21,233 nt of DNA from DASUBN01 sp035691665 (GTDB lineage: Bacteria > Pseudomonadota > Gammaproteobacteria > Natronospirales > REEB76): contig DASSIS010000022.1 in NCBI GenBank assembly GCA_035691665.1, positions 1 through 21,233 of the forward strand. Reading direction: 5' to 3'. Positions 1 through 6,050 of this stretch are shown one piece after another (within the stretch, counting starts at the first letter, position 1; every line of letters begins with the position of its first letter). Made by a program: the position numbers and the translations under genes. The notes under the pieces were generated by a model, which was not told the origin of the DNA, did not search any database, and worked only from the letters and a program-made list of their open reading frames with translations.

Positions 1-1207
1 GGCCGTCGATGGCGTAGCGCAGGAAGGCGAACTGGTTGACGCCACCCGCCAGGAACACTGGTGTCTGGCTCACCGGCCCGGTCTCGTTGATGCCGAGCAC
101 ATGCTGGAAGCCGCTGGGCACGTTGGCTTCGTCCACGCCCACGTAACCCGCGGATACGGAGTCGCCACCGATGGCGCCGCACTCGCTGCCGGTCCCGTCG
201 GCGTAGATCTGGGTCGGGGCGCCGCCCGCGAGCGGCACGCTGTAGACCCCGTAGCCCGCGCTGGAGGGCTCGGTGTAGAGCAGGATGCCGTTCGCCGTGT
301 CCGGCAGCGAAGAGGTGATGACCCCTGTGGTGGTGATGCCGGTCGAGCAGGGGCTGCCGTCGGCATAGCTGTAGGTCGCCGCGAGCCCCGAAGCCGTCAT
401 GCTGACGTGATAGAGGCTATCGGTGTGGATGGTGCCGTTGTCGGAACCGGAGAGCAGGTAGGCGTTGCCGTCCACGCGGCCGATCAGGGTCGGCGCAATG
501 CCTGCGGGCGGGCCCACCAGGAGAGTGGTGGAGGAACTGAAGTTGGCCTTGTACGCGGCCACCGCGTTGCCGGTCCACACGATCCAGCGCACGAAGCTGT
601 TATTGGTCGGGTCGGTGAAGGCGCCCAGCACCGCCCAGTTCTGGGGCTCGATGACGGGGGCCACGGTGTTGTCCGCGTTGGCCGGGATCAGCCAGGTCTG
701 CATGCCGGTGCCGGAGGCACAGGTGTTGGCGGAGCCCACCGGTTCCACCACCGCCTGCACGTAGGCCTTGGCGGCGGCGAAGGGGCGTTGGTCCAGCGGG
801 ATGAGGTTGCAGAGCTCGGCGTAGCTGCCGCTGCTGAACTGCTGCACCGGGGCGATGGTCTTGAGATTGGCCTTGTACAGATGGCCGCCCACGCCGTAGA
901 CCACGAGCTGGGGTTGCACGTTGGTGGCGAGATGGGTGGCGGCGTTCAAAGTCCAGTCATCCAGGATGGCGATGTTGCCGGCGCTGCCGTTGAAGGGGCC
1001 GTCCAACACCTGGTTGGTGAGCTGGAAGGGCGGGTTGCCCAGGTTCGCAGTGTCGGCGAGCCAGAGGTTCTGGGCCTGGGTGCCGGCGTTGTTCTCGAGG
1101 GTGAAGGGTATGTAGATGGGGTGGTTGGCGGCGGCGGCGCTGCCGAGCACCGTGGATAGGGCCGCGGCGAGCAGGCCGCGCCACAGGGTTCTGGATTCGA
1201 TGCGCAT
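1..1207 (-). CDS. Secreted protein of unknown function, 3' end cut by window edge
   Basis: An uninterrupted frame reads leftward from the ATG at 1207 off the left edge, giving 402 residues without a stop. It opens with MRIESRTLWRGLLAAALSTV and a small-residue run (LGSAAAA), a Sec-type signal peptide with cleavage probably near residue 27, so the mature protein is periplasmic, surface or exported. A GAGGGA ribosome binding site lies just upstream of the start. The mature part is rich in Gly, Ser, Thr, Asn and Val. Stretches such as GILLYTEPSS and GYGVYSVPLAGG look like beta-propeller blades (TolB/WD40-like), but this is only a resemblance and I do not recognise a named family. A long opposite-strand frame in codon register with it is a shadow. 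The gene is transcribed away from 1530 and has no visible partner here. Confidence is high that it codes and low on function. Confidence 0.8.
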   Translation of the reverse strand, partial: MRIESRTLWRGLLAAALSTVLGSAAAANHPIYIPFTLENNAGTQAQNLWLADTANLGNPPFQLTNQVLDGPFNGSAGNIAILDDWTLNAATHLATNVQPQLVVYGVGGHLYKANLKTIAPVQQFSSGSYAELCNLIPLDQRPFAAAKAYVQAVVEPVGSANTCASGTGMQTWLIPANADNTVAPVIEPQNWAVLGAFTDPTNNSFVRWIVWTGNAVAAYKANFSSSTTLLVGPPAGIAPTLIGRVDGNAYLLSGSDNGTIHTDSLYHVSMTASGLAATYSYADGSPCSTGITTTGVITSSLPDTANGILLYTEPSSAGYGVYSVPLAGGAPTQIYADGTGSECGAIGGDSVSAGYVGVDEANVPSGFQHVLGINETGPVSQTPVFLAGGVNQFAFLRYAIDG

Positions 1208-1529
1208 GACTGGTCCCTCATTTAGTGGTTTTGATTCCCCGGAGATGCAAATGCCGGCGCGGCAGTGGACCCCAGCCCCGACCGTCGCGACATAAGAAGC
1301 TCTTGCATACCCCCGATGGAGAATGCGGATGCTTTCCCCGTCGCCATCAACCGTAACAGAGGCGACATACCTTGCCAGTGCGTGGACGCATGACAGGGTT
1401 GTCATACCCGCACGCGTCACGATGTAGTCTGGGGCGTACAAGAGGAGCCGCCGGGCCCGCGTAAACGCCGTATGGCAGAAGGGTGTTGGAGACAGTGAGT
1501 GCGGCGCAGGTCAGCTTATGGAGAGGCCC
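1208..1529. other. Gene-free stretch between two divergent genes
   Basis: About 320 bases separate the divergent genes starting at 1207 and 1530. No frame here has a credible start with a ribosome binding site. The only structure I noticed is a small inverted repeat at 1390-1405 (ATGACA, four bases, TGTCAT), which could be an operator but is short enough to occur by chance. Promoters for both flanking genes must lie here; I could not place them with confidence. Confidence 0.5.
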
Positions 1530-1887
1530 ATGTACACACGGTCCGTCGCAGTGATCTTCGCCGCCGTCTTCGGCGCGTCCGCGTTTGCACCGGCTCGTGC
1601 CGGTACACCGGATACCGCGCGCCACCCTCCCGTTACGCCTTCCCCCGTTGATCAAGGCCACCACCGCCATCATTGGGCGGCACAGACTTGGCATCCCAAT
1701 CCGGTCCCGGTGTCTCCCTTGTCTGACCCAGAGGCACCTCTTGATTTCAACTCCCCCGCGGCACCCGCCGGGGAGGAATACGGGTATTTCTGCCCCAGTA
1801 CCGGTGCCTATTACCCTTATATAGAGTTGTCCCGGCGGGTAGCGGCTGGTGCCGCAGGCCATCGGTGCGCCGACTCCAGGCGGCTGA
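1530..1887 (+). pseudogene. Small exported protein with YYPY...CPGGW motif, frameshifted and with a nonsense codon
   Basis: The frame from ATG 1530 (GGAGAGG six to nine bases upstream, better than ATG 1518) starts with a signal peptide, MYTRSVAVIFAAVFGASAFA then PARA, followed by a Pro/His-rich linker and EYGYFCPSTGAYYPYIE. Exported proteobacterial proteins with this signature normally continue with Cys-Pro-x-Gly-Trp and a short Pro-rich tail. Here the current frame changes to an unrelated Arg/Ala tail and ends at 1943. The +1 frame from 1828 instead reads CPGG, a TAG at 1840-1842 exactly where Trp (TGG) is expected, then RLVPQAIGAPTPGG and TGA at 1885-1887. The simplest reading is a two-base loss (or one-base gain) near 1827 plus TGG to TAG. 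A sequencing error could explain one of these, less easily both. The family's function is unknown. Confidence 0.6.
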
Positions 1888-1924
1888 ACCTAAGGGGCGA
1901 GGGGGCCGACACGCGCCACTGGGC

Positions 1925-1933
1925 TGGTATCAT
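1925..1933 (+). promoter_or_regulatory. Candidate extended -10 promoter for the ankyrin gene
   Basis: TGGTATCAT fits the extended -10 pattern TG-N-TATAAT with one mismatch and lies 28 bases before the ATG at 1962. No good -35 box is visible at 17 bases, as expected for extended -10 promoters. Single-motif evidence only. Confidence 0.3.
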
Positions 1934-1961
1934 CCGCCTGTGAACCGAGGGGTGGCTTTTC

Positions 1962-2585
1962 ATGTGGAAATGGTTGCGGTCCCGTCAGAACGAGAATAGC
2001 GAGAGCAGGGATACGACCCTGATGCGCCGCGCCCTGGCAGCGGGCATCCGGACCGTGACCGGGCATCGCCGCGGCCGTGTGCTGCATGCCTACGTGCAGT
2101 CGGCGAGCTCGAGCGTGGCGGGCACCCGTGCCATGGTGGCGAGCGGCGTGCCGGTGGACGCCGTGAACCACGACGGTGACACGCCCTTCATCATCGCCGT
2201 GCGCAAGGGGCGCGAACCACTGGCGCGCGCGCTCATCGAGCTCGGTGCCAACGTGAACCACCAGAACCGGCTGAAGCGCAGCGCGCTGCACGAGGCGTCC
2301 ATCGCCGGCTCCCTGCCGCTGGTGAAGCTCTGCCTCACCTACCGCGGCCGCCTCGACCTGCAGGATGCGAACGGCAACACCCCGGTGCACCTCGCCGCCG
2401 CCCGCACCAACGCCGAGGTGGTGGAGTTCCTGATCCGCGCCGGCGCGCGGCCCGACGTGACCAACCGCTCCGGCCAGACCGCCTTCTCCCTCGCCCACGA
2501 GCCCTTGCAGCGGCGCATGACCACCTGGTGGCTGGAGACGAGCACGCGCATAAGCCGTTCCGAGCTGCAGCGCAAGAAACCTTAG
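1962..2585 (+). CDS. Ankyrin-repeat protein
   Basis: A 207-residue protein with no signal peptide or membrane segment, so probably cytoplasmic. Ankyrin repeats are visible from about residue 71: DGDTPFIIAVRKGREPLARA with ending GANVNHQN, then RSALHEASIAGSLPLVKLCL, then NGNTPVHLAAARTNAEVVEF with ending GARPDVTN, and a partial SGQTAFSLA. A degenerate repeat may precede them at 39-70. Each has the helix-turn-helix-loop pattern of the family, which serves as a protein-binding scaffold; no catalytic domain is present, so the partner is unknown. The N-terminus (residues 1-38) is basic and unlike the repeats. GAGGGGTGG upstream is the ribosome binding site. The gene converges on the gene ending at 2602; a 6-bp hairpin (2578-2594) overlaps its stop but lacks a clear T-run. 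Confidence 0.85.
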   Translation: MWKWLRSRQNENSESRDTTLMRRALAAGIRTVTGHRRGRVLHAYVQSASSSVAGTRAMVASGVPVDAVNHDGDTPFIIAVRKGREPLARALIELGANVNHQNRLKRSALHEASIAGSLPLVKLCLTYRGRLDLQDANGNTPVHLAAARTNAEVVEFLIRAGARPDVTNRSGQTAFSLAHEPLQRRMTTWWLETSTRISRSELQRKKP

Positions 2586-2601
2586 AGGAAGGTTCGGGGA
2601 T

Positions 2602-2991
2602 TCAGAAGAGCATCTTCACCGCGCCCAGACCGGAACCGATCAGCAGCGCCACGGTCGCGTAGAGCCCTAGCATGAAGCCGTAGTGGCGTCCGCCACCGCT
2701 CTTGGAAGTGACGTAGCCGTAGGCGTACCAGGCGCGGGCGATCACGAACACCAGGCCCAGCGCCGCGGCCCAGAGCCCGCTCAGGGTGAGCCCGAAGATC
2801 CACAGGGCCGGCAGCACCACCACCAGCTGTTCGATGGTGTTCTGTTGCACCCGGTGATAGCGCTCGAACTGCGGGTGGCCGGTGACGGCGGGCGCCACCA
2901 CCCGGTAGCGGGTCCGGGCCCGGCTCACCAGGTACCCGAAGATCAGGTACTCGAGCAGGATCAGCAGCGTGACGAGATAGACGTAGGCCAT
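2602..2991 (-). CDS. MAPEG-family integral membrane protein
   Basis: A 129-residue membrane protein with four hydrophobic segments (about 2-22, 54-74, 75-93 and 105-125). Residues 43-56 contain ERYHRVQQNTIEQL, matching the MAPEG hallmark (Arg-x-x-Gln-x-Asn-x-x-Glu) at the start of helix 2. Length and layout fit the family of eicosanoid/glutathione-metabolism enzymes, whose bacterial members are small trimeric membrane proteins, some with glutathione transferase or peroxidase activity. Activity cannot be read from this sequence. Its ATG lies two bases after the stop of the 130-residue gene at 2994-3386, so the two are probably co-transcribed and translationally coupled. Confidence 0.85.
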   Translation of the reverse strand: MAYVYLVTLLILLEYLIFGYLVSRARTRYRVVAPAVTGHPQFERYHRVQQNTIEQLVVVLPALWIFGLTLSGLWAAALGLVFVIARAWYAYGYVTSKSGGGRHYGFMLGLYATVALLIGSGLGAVKMLF

Positions 2992-2993
2992 GC

Positions 2994-3386
2994 TCAGGGC
3001 ATCTGGATCTTGCCGCCGCCGCCGAGGCCCCCGAGCCCGCCCTTGCCCATGTCGGGCACCACGATGGAGGAGGCCGCCTGGCGGCGAAGCTCGCGCAGCT
3101 GCTCCATGGTCTCCTGGATCGCCTGGTTTGCGGTGGCGGAGAAGAGCGCCACCGCGTCCGCGAGGTTCGCGGCCTCGAGCTTGAAGTGGATGGGCAGGGT
3201 CCCGGCCGGCGTCATCAGGCTGGTCTCGCCGACGAAGATCACCGGGCGCGCACCGTCCACGGAGCCGTCGCGCCTCACCGGGGTGAGCTGGCGGATGGAG
3301 CCGATCTTCTGGTCCGTGAACATCTCCTCGCGGTAGAGGTTGTCGGCGTCCAGTTCCAGTTTCAGTTCGTCGCGTTCGTTCGCCAT
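2994..3386 (-). CDS. Conserved-looking cytoplasmic protein with Gly-rich tail, unknown function
   Basis: A 130-residue soluble protein starting MANERDELKLELDADNLYRE. I chose the ATG at 3386 over an upstream start at 3452 because the extra residues look non-coding and this start gives a normal acidic N-terminus. The body reads as a beta-rich domain (QKIGSIRQLTPV, ARPVIFVGETSLMTPAGTLP) followed by an amphipathic helix (about 82-108: ADAVALFSATANQAIQETME). The C-terminus is a flexible tail, MGKGGLGGLGGGGKIQMP. There are no Cys residues, no signal peptide and no membrane helix. It ends two bases before the MAPEG gene, the only functional hint. I do not recognise a named family. Confidence 0.75.
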   Translation of the reverse strand: MANERDELKLELDADNLYREEMFTDQKIGSIRQLTPVRRDGSVDGARPVIFVGETSLMTPAGTLPIHFKLEAANLADAVALFSATANQAIQETMEQLRELRRQAASSIVVPDMGKGGLGGLGGGGKIQMP

Positions 3387-3487
3387 GGCTCGTCCGGTCT
3401 GAAGTGTCAAATGGGAAACGCATCCTAGCAATTTCCAGGCCTCGCTGCCCACGCCCGGCGGGGCGCGGCGGCCTCCTTGGCCCGGTC

Positions 3488-3496
3488 TGCTAGAAT
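3488..3496 (+). promoter_or_regulatory. Candidate extended -10 promoter for the 3530 gene cluster
   Basis: TGCTAGAAT matches the extended -10 pattern (TG-N-TATAAT, one mismatch) 33 bases before the ATG at 3530. It would drive the compact cluster 3530-4648. No convincing -35 box at the right distance. Confidence 0.35.
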
Positions 3497-3529
3497 GAAT
3501 ATCCCTCCGCGCAGTTCAGGTCCAAAGCC

Positions 3530-3829
3530 ATGGCATCCGACGTAACCCCCTTCGATGACGCCGCCCGACAGGTGGTGGAGCTCGCCAACAAGCTGGCGGA
3601 CGAGAACCCGGACGTGGACGTGTGGGACATCGCCGACGGCATCATGGCCGGCGCGGTGCACTACTGGCTCTACTCCCGGCAGCCCTGCGAGGACCCCATG
3701 TGCGAGGACTGCGCGCCCGTGTCCACCGCCGAACTGCGCAAGGCCGAGCTCATGAAGAACGTGCAGCTCTCGGCGGAAGAGAGCGACTATTTCCATTCGC
3801 CCACCGACTCCAATGCGGCCTGGGCCTGA
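3530..3829 (+). CDS. 99-aa Cys-containing protein, unknown function
   Basis: A small acidic soluble protein, MASDVTPFDDAARQVVELAN onward. The first half is helical (residues 8-50, including DVWDIADGIMAGAVHYWLYS). A cysteine cluster follows at C53, C58 and C61 (PCEDPMCEDC), possibly a metal site, and the C-terminus ends YFHSPTDSNAAWA, a tail I recall from uncharacterised proteobacterial proteins. No signal peptide or membrane segment. The ribosome binding site is weak. The lipoprotein gene starts inside its last codons (ATG 3813, 17-base overlap), so the two are likely translationally coupled. Function unknown. Confidence 0.75.
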   Translation: MASDVTPFDDAARQVVELANKLADENPDVDVWDIADGIMAGAVHYWLYSRQPCEDPMCEDCAPVSTAELRKAELMKNVQLSAEESDYFHSPTDSNAAWA

Positions 3830-4274
3830 CAAAACCGCTCTTACCTCGTACTGCTGGAAAATCGCTTTTCCGATCGTCCTGGCTGCGCTCGGTGCGGCCT
3901 GCGCCTCTTCCGGATCCGGTCACTCCATGCCTGCCGCGGCCGATGCCCACGTGACGATCGGCTATCCCGCCGACTGGAACCTGGGTGGCCCCGCGAACAA
4001 GGGTGTGGCCATGGGCATCCTAAAGCTCGACGACACCGACGTCTGCAAGAGCGGGGACGACTGCCCCATCGAGCTCGACGTGCCCGCCGGCACGCACACG
4101 CTCCTGTTCCACTGCATGGTGCTGCAGGACAACCTGCACACCCCCGCGCTCGCTCCCTGGGTGCGGGTGAGCTACCAGGGCGATTTCATCGCCGGTCACC
4201 GCTATCAGGTGCGTCCGGCTTCCTCCGTGCCCGACTGCAAGATCCAGGTTGAGGACAAGGGCCCGGCCGGGTGA
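3813..4274 (+). CDS. Putative lipoprotein, unknown function
   Basis: A 153-residue protein whose N-terminus contains a hydrophobic run ending LAALGAAC, a good lipobox with the lipidated Cys at residue 30; the mature protein would be membrane-anchored in the periplasm. The only available start is ATG 3813 inside the end of the upstream gene; no ribosome binding site precedes it, so coupling to upstream translation is likely. The mature part is compact and probably all-beta (VTIGYPADWN, MGILKLDDTDVC, IELDVPAGTHTLLFHC, RVSYQGDFIAGHRYQVRP). It has cysteines in DTDVCKSGDDC, FHC and PDCKIQ that could form disulfides. The style (small molecule-like beta sandwich, VPAGTHTL then GHRYQVRP) resembles lipoproteins of unknown role. 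Confidence 0.75.
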   Translation: MRPGPDKTALTSYCWKIAFPIVLAALGAACASSGSGHSMPAAADAHVTIGYPADWNLGGPANKGVAMGILKLDDTDVCKSGDDCPIELDVPAGTHTLLFHCMVLQDNLHTPALAPWVRVSYQGDFIAGHRYQVRPASSVPDCKIQVEDKGPAG

Positions 4275-4648
4275 GCGAGGCCCTGGTCTGCTGGAAATGC
4301 GGCGCGGCCCTCGACGGCGTGCCCATGCCCCTGTCGCGGCTCTCGGTGTGCCTGAAGTGCGCCGCCGAACTCCACGTCTGTAAGCTCTGCGAGTTCCACG
4401 AACCGAAGTTGCGCCAAGGCTGCCTGGAGGACCGGGCCGAGCACGTGCAGGAGAAGGAGCACGCCAACTTCTGCGACTATTTCCGCCCCCGGCCAGCAGC
4501 CCATATCCTCAAGGACCAGCCCCGGACCGCGGTGGCCCGGGCGGAGTTGGATGCGCTTTTCGGCGGCGATACACCCGCGGCCCCGTCGGCGAAGGACCTG
4601 GCCCGTGAAGAATTGGATAAGCTATTCGGGTCAAAGAATAAAAACTGA
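4271..4648 (+). CDS. Multi-CxxC zinc-ribbon protein with a duplicated C-terminal motif
   Basis: A 125-residue soluble protein starting at GTG 4271, four bases inside the preceding gene (GTGA overlap), preceded by AAGGGC. Eight cysteines sit in the first 70 residues: C7/C10, C27/C30 and C37/C40 as three CxxC knuckles, then C51 and C68, enough for two zinc sites. After residue 85 the domain ends and a charged tail carries the same motif twice: ARAELDALFGG and AREELDKLFGS, separated by about 18 residues. This looks like a repeated short linear (docking) motif. A role as an adaptor or regulator is inference; zinc binding is likely from the Cys spacing. The gene is coupled to the lipoprotein gene upstream and touches the secreted-protein pair downstream. 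Confidence 0.78.
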   Translation: MSEALVCWKCGAALDGVPMPLSRLSVCLKCAAELHVCKLCEFHEPKLRQGCLEDRAEHVQEKEHANFCDYFRPRPAAHILKDQPRTAVARAELDALFGGDTPAAPSAKDLAREELDKLFGSKNKN

Positions 4649-4665
4649 TGCAACGGAGCTCATGG

Positions 4666-5286
4666 ATGAACAAGAAACATTGGCCAGGTGTTTTACTTTT
4701 CATGTGCCTTATTCTTGCTGCTCAAGCCGGTGTGGCTGGTGACGCGGGGAAGAAAGGCTATGTGACCGAGATCGATTTCACCGAGCCGAGCAGCTATTCG
4801 ATCAATTACATAACAGATATAAAACTGCTCCGTGTACTCGATAAAGACATTCCGCACGCAGGATACATTTACGGAGCATACAGCGAACCATTTGCGTTCA
4901 CGGGTGGTACCGAGATGATGGTATTCCCGAACGGGAAGTTCGCTGTGGCCCAGACCTGCGATGTCTGTCCAGGTCCAAATGTGCTTTTCTACGGTTCATG
5001 GCATGAGCAGGGCGGCGTGGTTTCTTTTTCCATCGAACAACGACCGCCTGGCAGGTTCGCCGACATCATGCGGAAACGGTTTGAAGCGCATTACGGGGGA
5101 CTTGGGGATTATGACCTTTTCGTATTGGCCAAGGGTGAGGGTATAGGCGAAACCATCCTTGTGCCCGAAGCTACCCTCACTGTAGCGCCTGTGAACAGGT
5201 TCTTTGTCCGGAAGGTTGTGTATGTCGACTGGGAACAAGATCTTTCCCGGATACAGAAGGCGCTCTCCGGTCATGAGGGTCCTTGA
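4666..5286 (+). CDS. Secreted protein, first of a tandem paralogous pair
   Basis: A 206-residue exported protein. ATG 4666 is preferred over ATG 4648 (which overlaps the upstream stop) because GGAG lies seven bases before it and the result is a normal signal peptide, MNKKHWPGVLLFMCLILAAQ then AGVAG. The mature part contains MMVFPNGKF, a CDVC pair, FYGSWHEQ, HYGGLGDYDLFV, ETILVPEATL and a C-terminal DWEQDL. The same landmarks occur in the same order in the next gene (5288-5977), so the two are diverged duplicates. I recognise no named family. The DNA of both genes is visibly less GC-rich than the flanks, which suggests acquisition from elsewhere or relaxed codon selection. One base separates the two genes. 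Confidence 0.78.
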   Translation: MNKKHWPGVLLFMCLILAAQAGVAGDAGKKGYVTEIDFTEPSSYSINYITDIKLLRVLDKDIPHAGYIYGAYSEPFAFTGGTEMMVFPNGKFAVAQTCDVCPGPNVLFYGSWHEQGGVVSFSIEQRPPGRFADIMRKRFEAHYGGLGDYDLFVLAKGEGIGETILVPEATLTVAPVNRFFVRKVVYVDWEQDLSRIQKALSGHEGP

Positions 5287-5287
5287 T

Positions 5288-5977
5288 ATGAGAACAATGA
5301 AAAGTCTTGCTCTGGTGCACGTATTTTCCCTGGGGATCGTTTATTGTGCCTGGAGCCAGATTGCCGTTGCCGATGAAAGCGATCTGCCGCCGCATACCAA
5401 GTCGACCCCGTATTCACTTGAGGTCCTGGGCAACTACGGTGATCCTCCTCAAGGTGATCTCTATTTCAGTGAGCCGCTGTTAGCGCCTACGGAAGGGTTC
5501 GATTACGGTGCGAAACTCTATGGTCTTTATGATGGTCTTGGAGAAGGCGACGATGAATTTCATCTATATGTATTTCCAGATGGTGAGTTCTTTCTAAAGG
5601 ACGACTGCCACTGTTCCACTCCCGCATACGTGCTTGCTGAAGGTTCTTGGGAGAGGCACGATAACCTCATTGAATTCCAGATAAAGACGAAATCGGTATC
5701 GGATTGTGCACATGGTGCTTTTGATATGTTCAACGGTATATATGGAAGCTTGGCCAGAATGGACGTATTTGTGACCAATACCAAGGGCCAAGCTGCCGGC
5801 ACGGTGCTGGTGCCAGAACAAACCCTCATGAAGGCGGCAATGGATAGAGATTTTAATCAGACGCACTCTTTCAAAGATTGGAAGAAAGAGCTTGCCGAGC
5901 TAAAGGCGATTAAACCTTTGAGCGCGGATGCCTGCAAAAGCACCTGCTCAACAGCGGAATCGTCTGTTTCCCCATGA
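5288..5977 (+). CDS. Secreted protein, second of a tandem paralogous pair
   Basis: A 229-residue exported protein. ATG 5288 follows GAGGG by eight bases and one base after the upstream stop, and gives the signal peptide MRTMKSLALVHVFSLGIVYC then AWSQIAVA. Landmarks shared with the upstream paralogue, in order: LYVFPDGEF, a Cys pair (DCHC), AEGSWERH, GIYGSLARMDVFV, GTVLVPEQTL, and a KDWKKEL near the C-terminus. It is longer at both ends, with an extra Cys-containing tail (DACKSTC). Pairwise similarity by eye is low but collinear. The mature protein would be periplasmic or extracellular, with disulfides possible. Base composition is AT-richer than the flanking genes. Function unknown. Confidence 0.78.
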   Translation: MRTMKSLALVHVFSLGIVYCAWSQIAVADESDLPPHTKSTPYSLEVLGNYGDPPQGDLYFSEPLLAPTEGFDYGAKLYGLYDGLGEGDDEFHLYVFPDGEFFLKDDCHCSTPAYVLAEGSWERHDNLIEFQIKTKSVSDCAHGAFDMFNGIYGSLARMDVFVTNTKGQAAGTVLVPEQTLMKAAMDRDFNQTHSFKDWKKELAELKAIKPLSADACKSTCSTAESSVSP

Positions 5978-6050
5978 TCCCAACATATCCACTTGGTGTA
6001 TGGACTCAACCAGGGGTGATTAACTAACTCAATTTCACAGAGGACATATC

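Noticed and set aside
101..1159. Long frame on the plus strand opposite the secreted protein gene
   Set aside because: It is in codon register with the minus-strand gene, whose product has a signal peptide and ribosome binding site; the plus-strand protein is a Gly/Val/Ala-rich shadow of GC-rich codons.
1390..1405. Inverted repeat ATGACA-GGGT-TGTCAT
   Set aside because: Six-base arms are short; no promoter or regulator context supports it as an operator.
2578..2594. AACCTT-AGAGG-AAGGTT hairpin at the convergent ends of the ankyrin and MAPEG genes
   Set aside because: Only six base pairs, low GC and no clear T-run, so too weak to list as a terminator.
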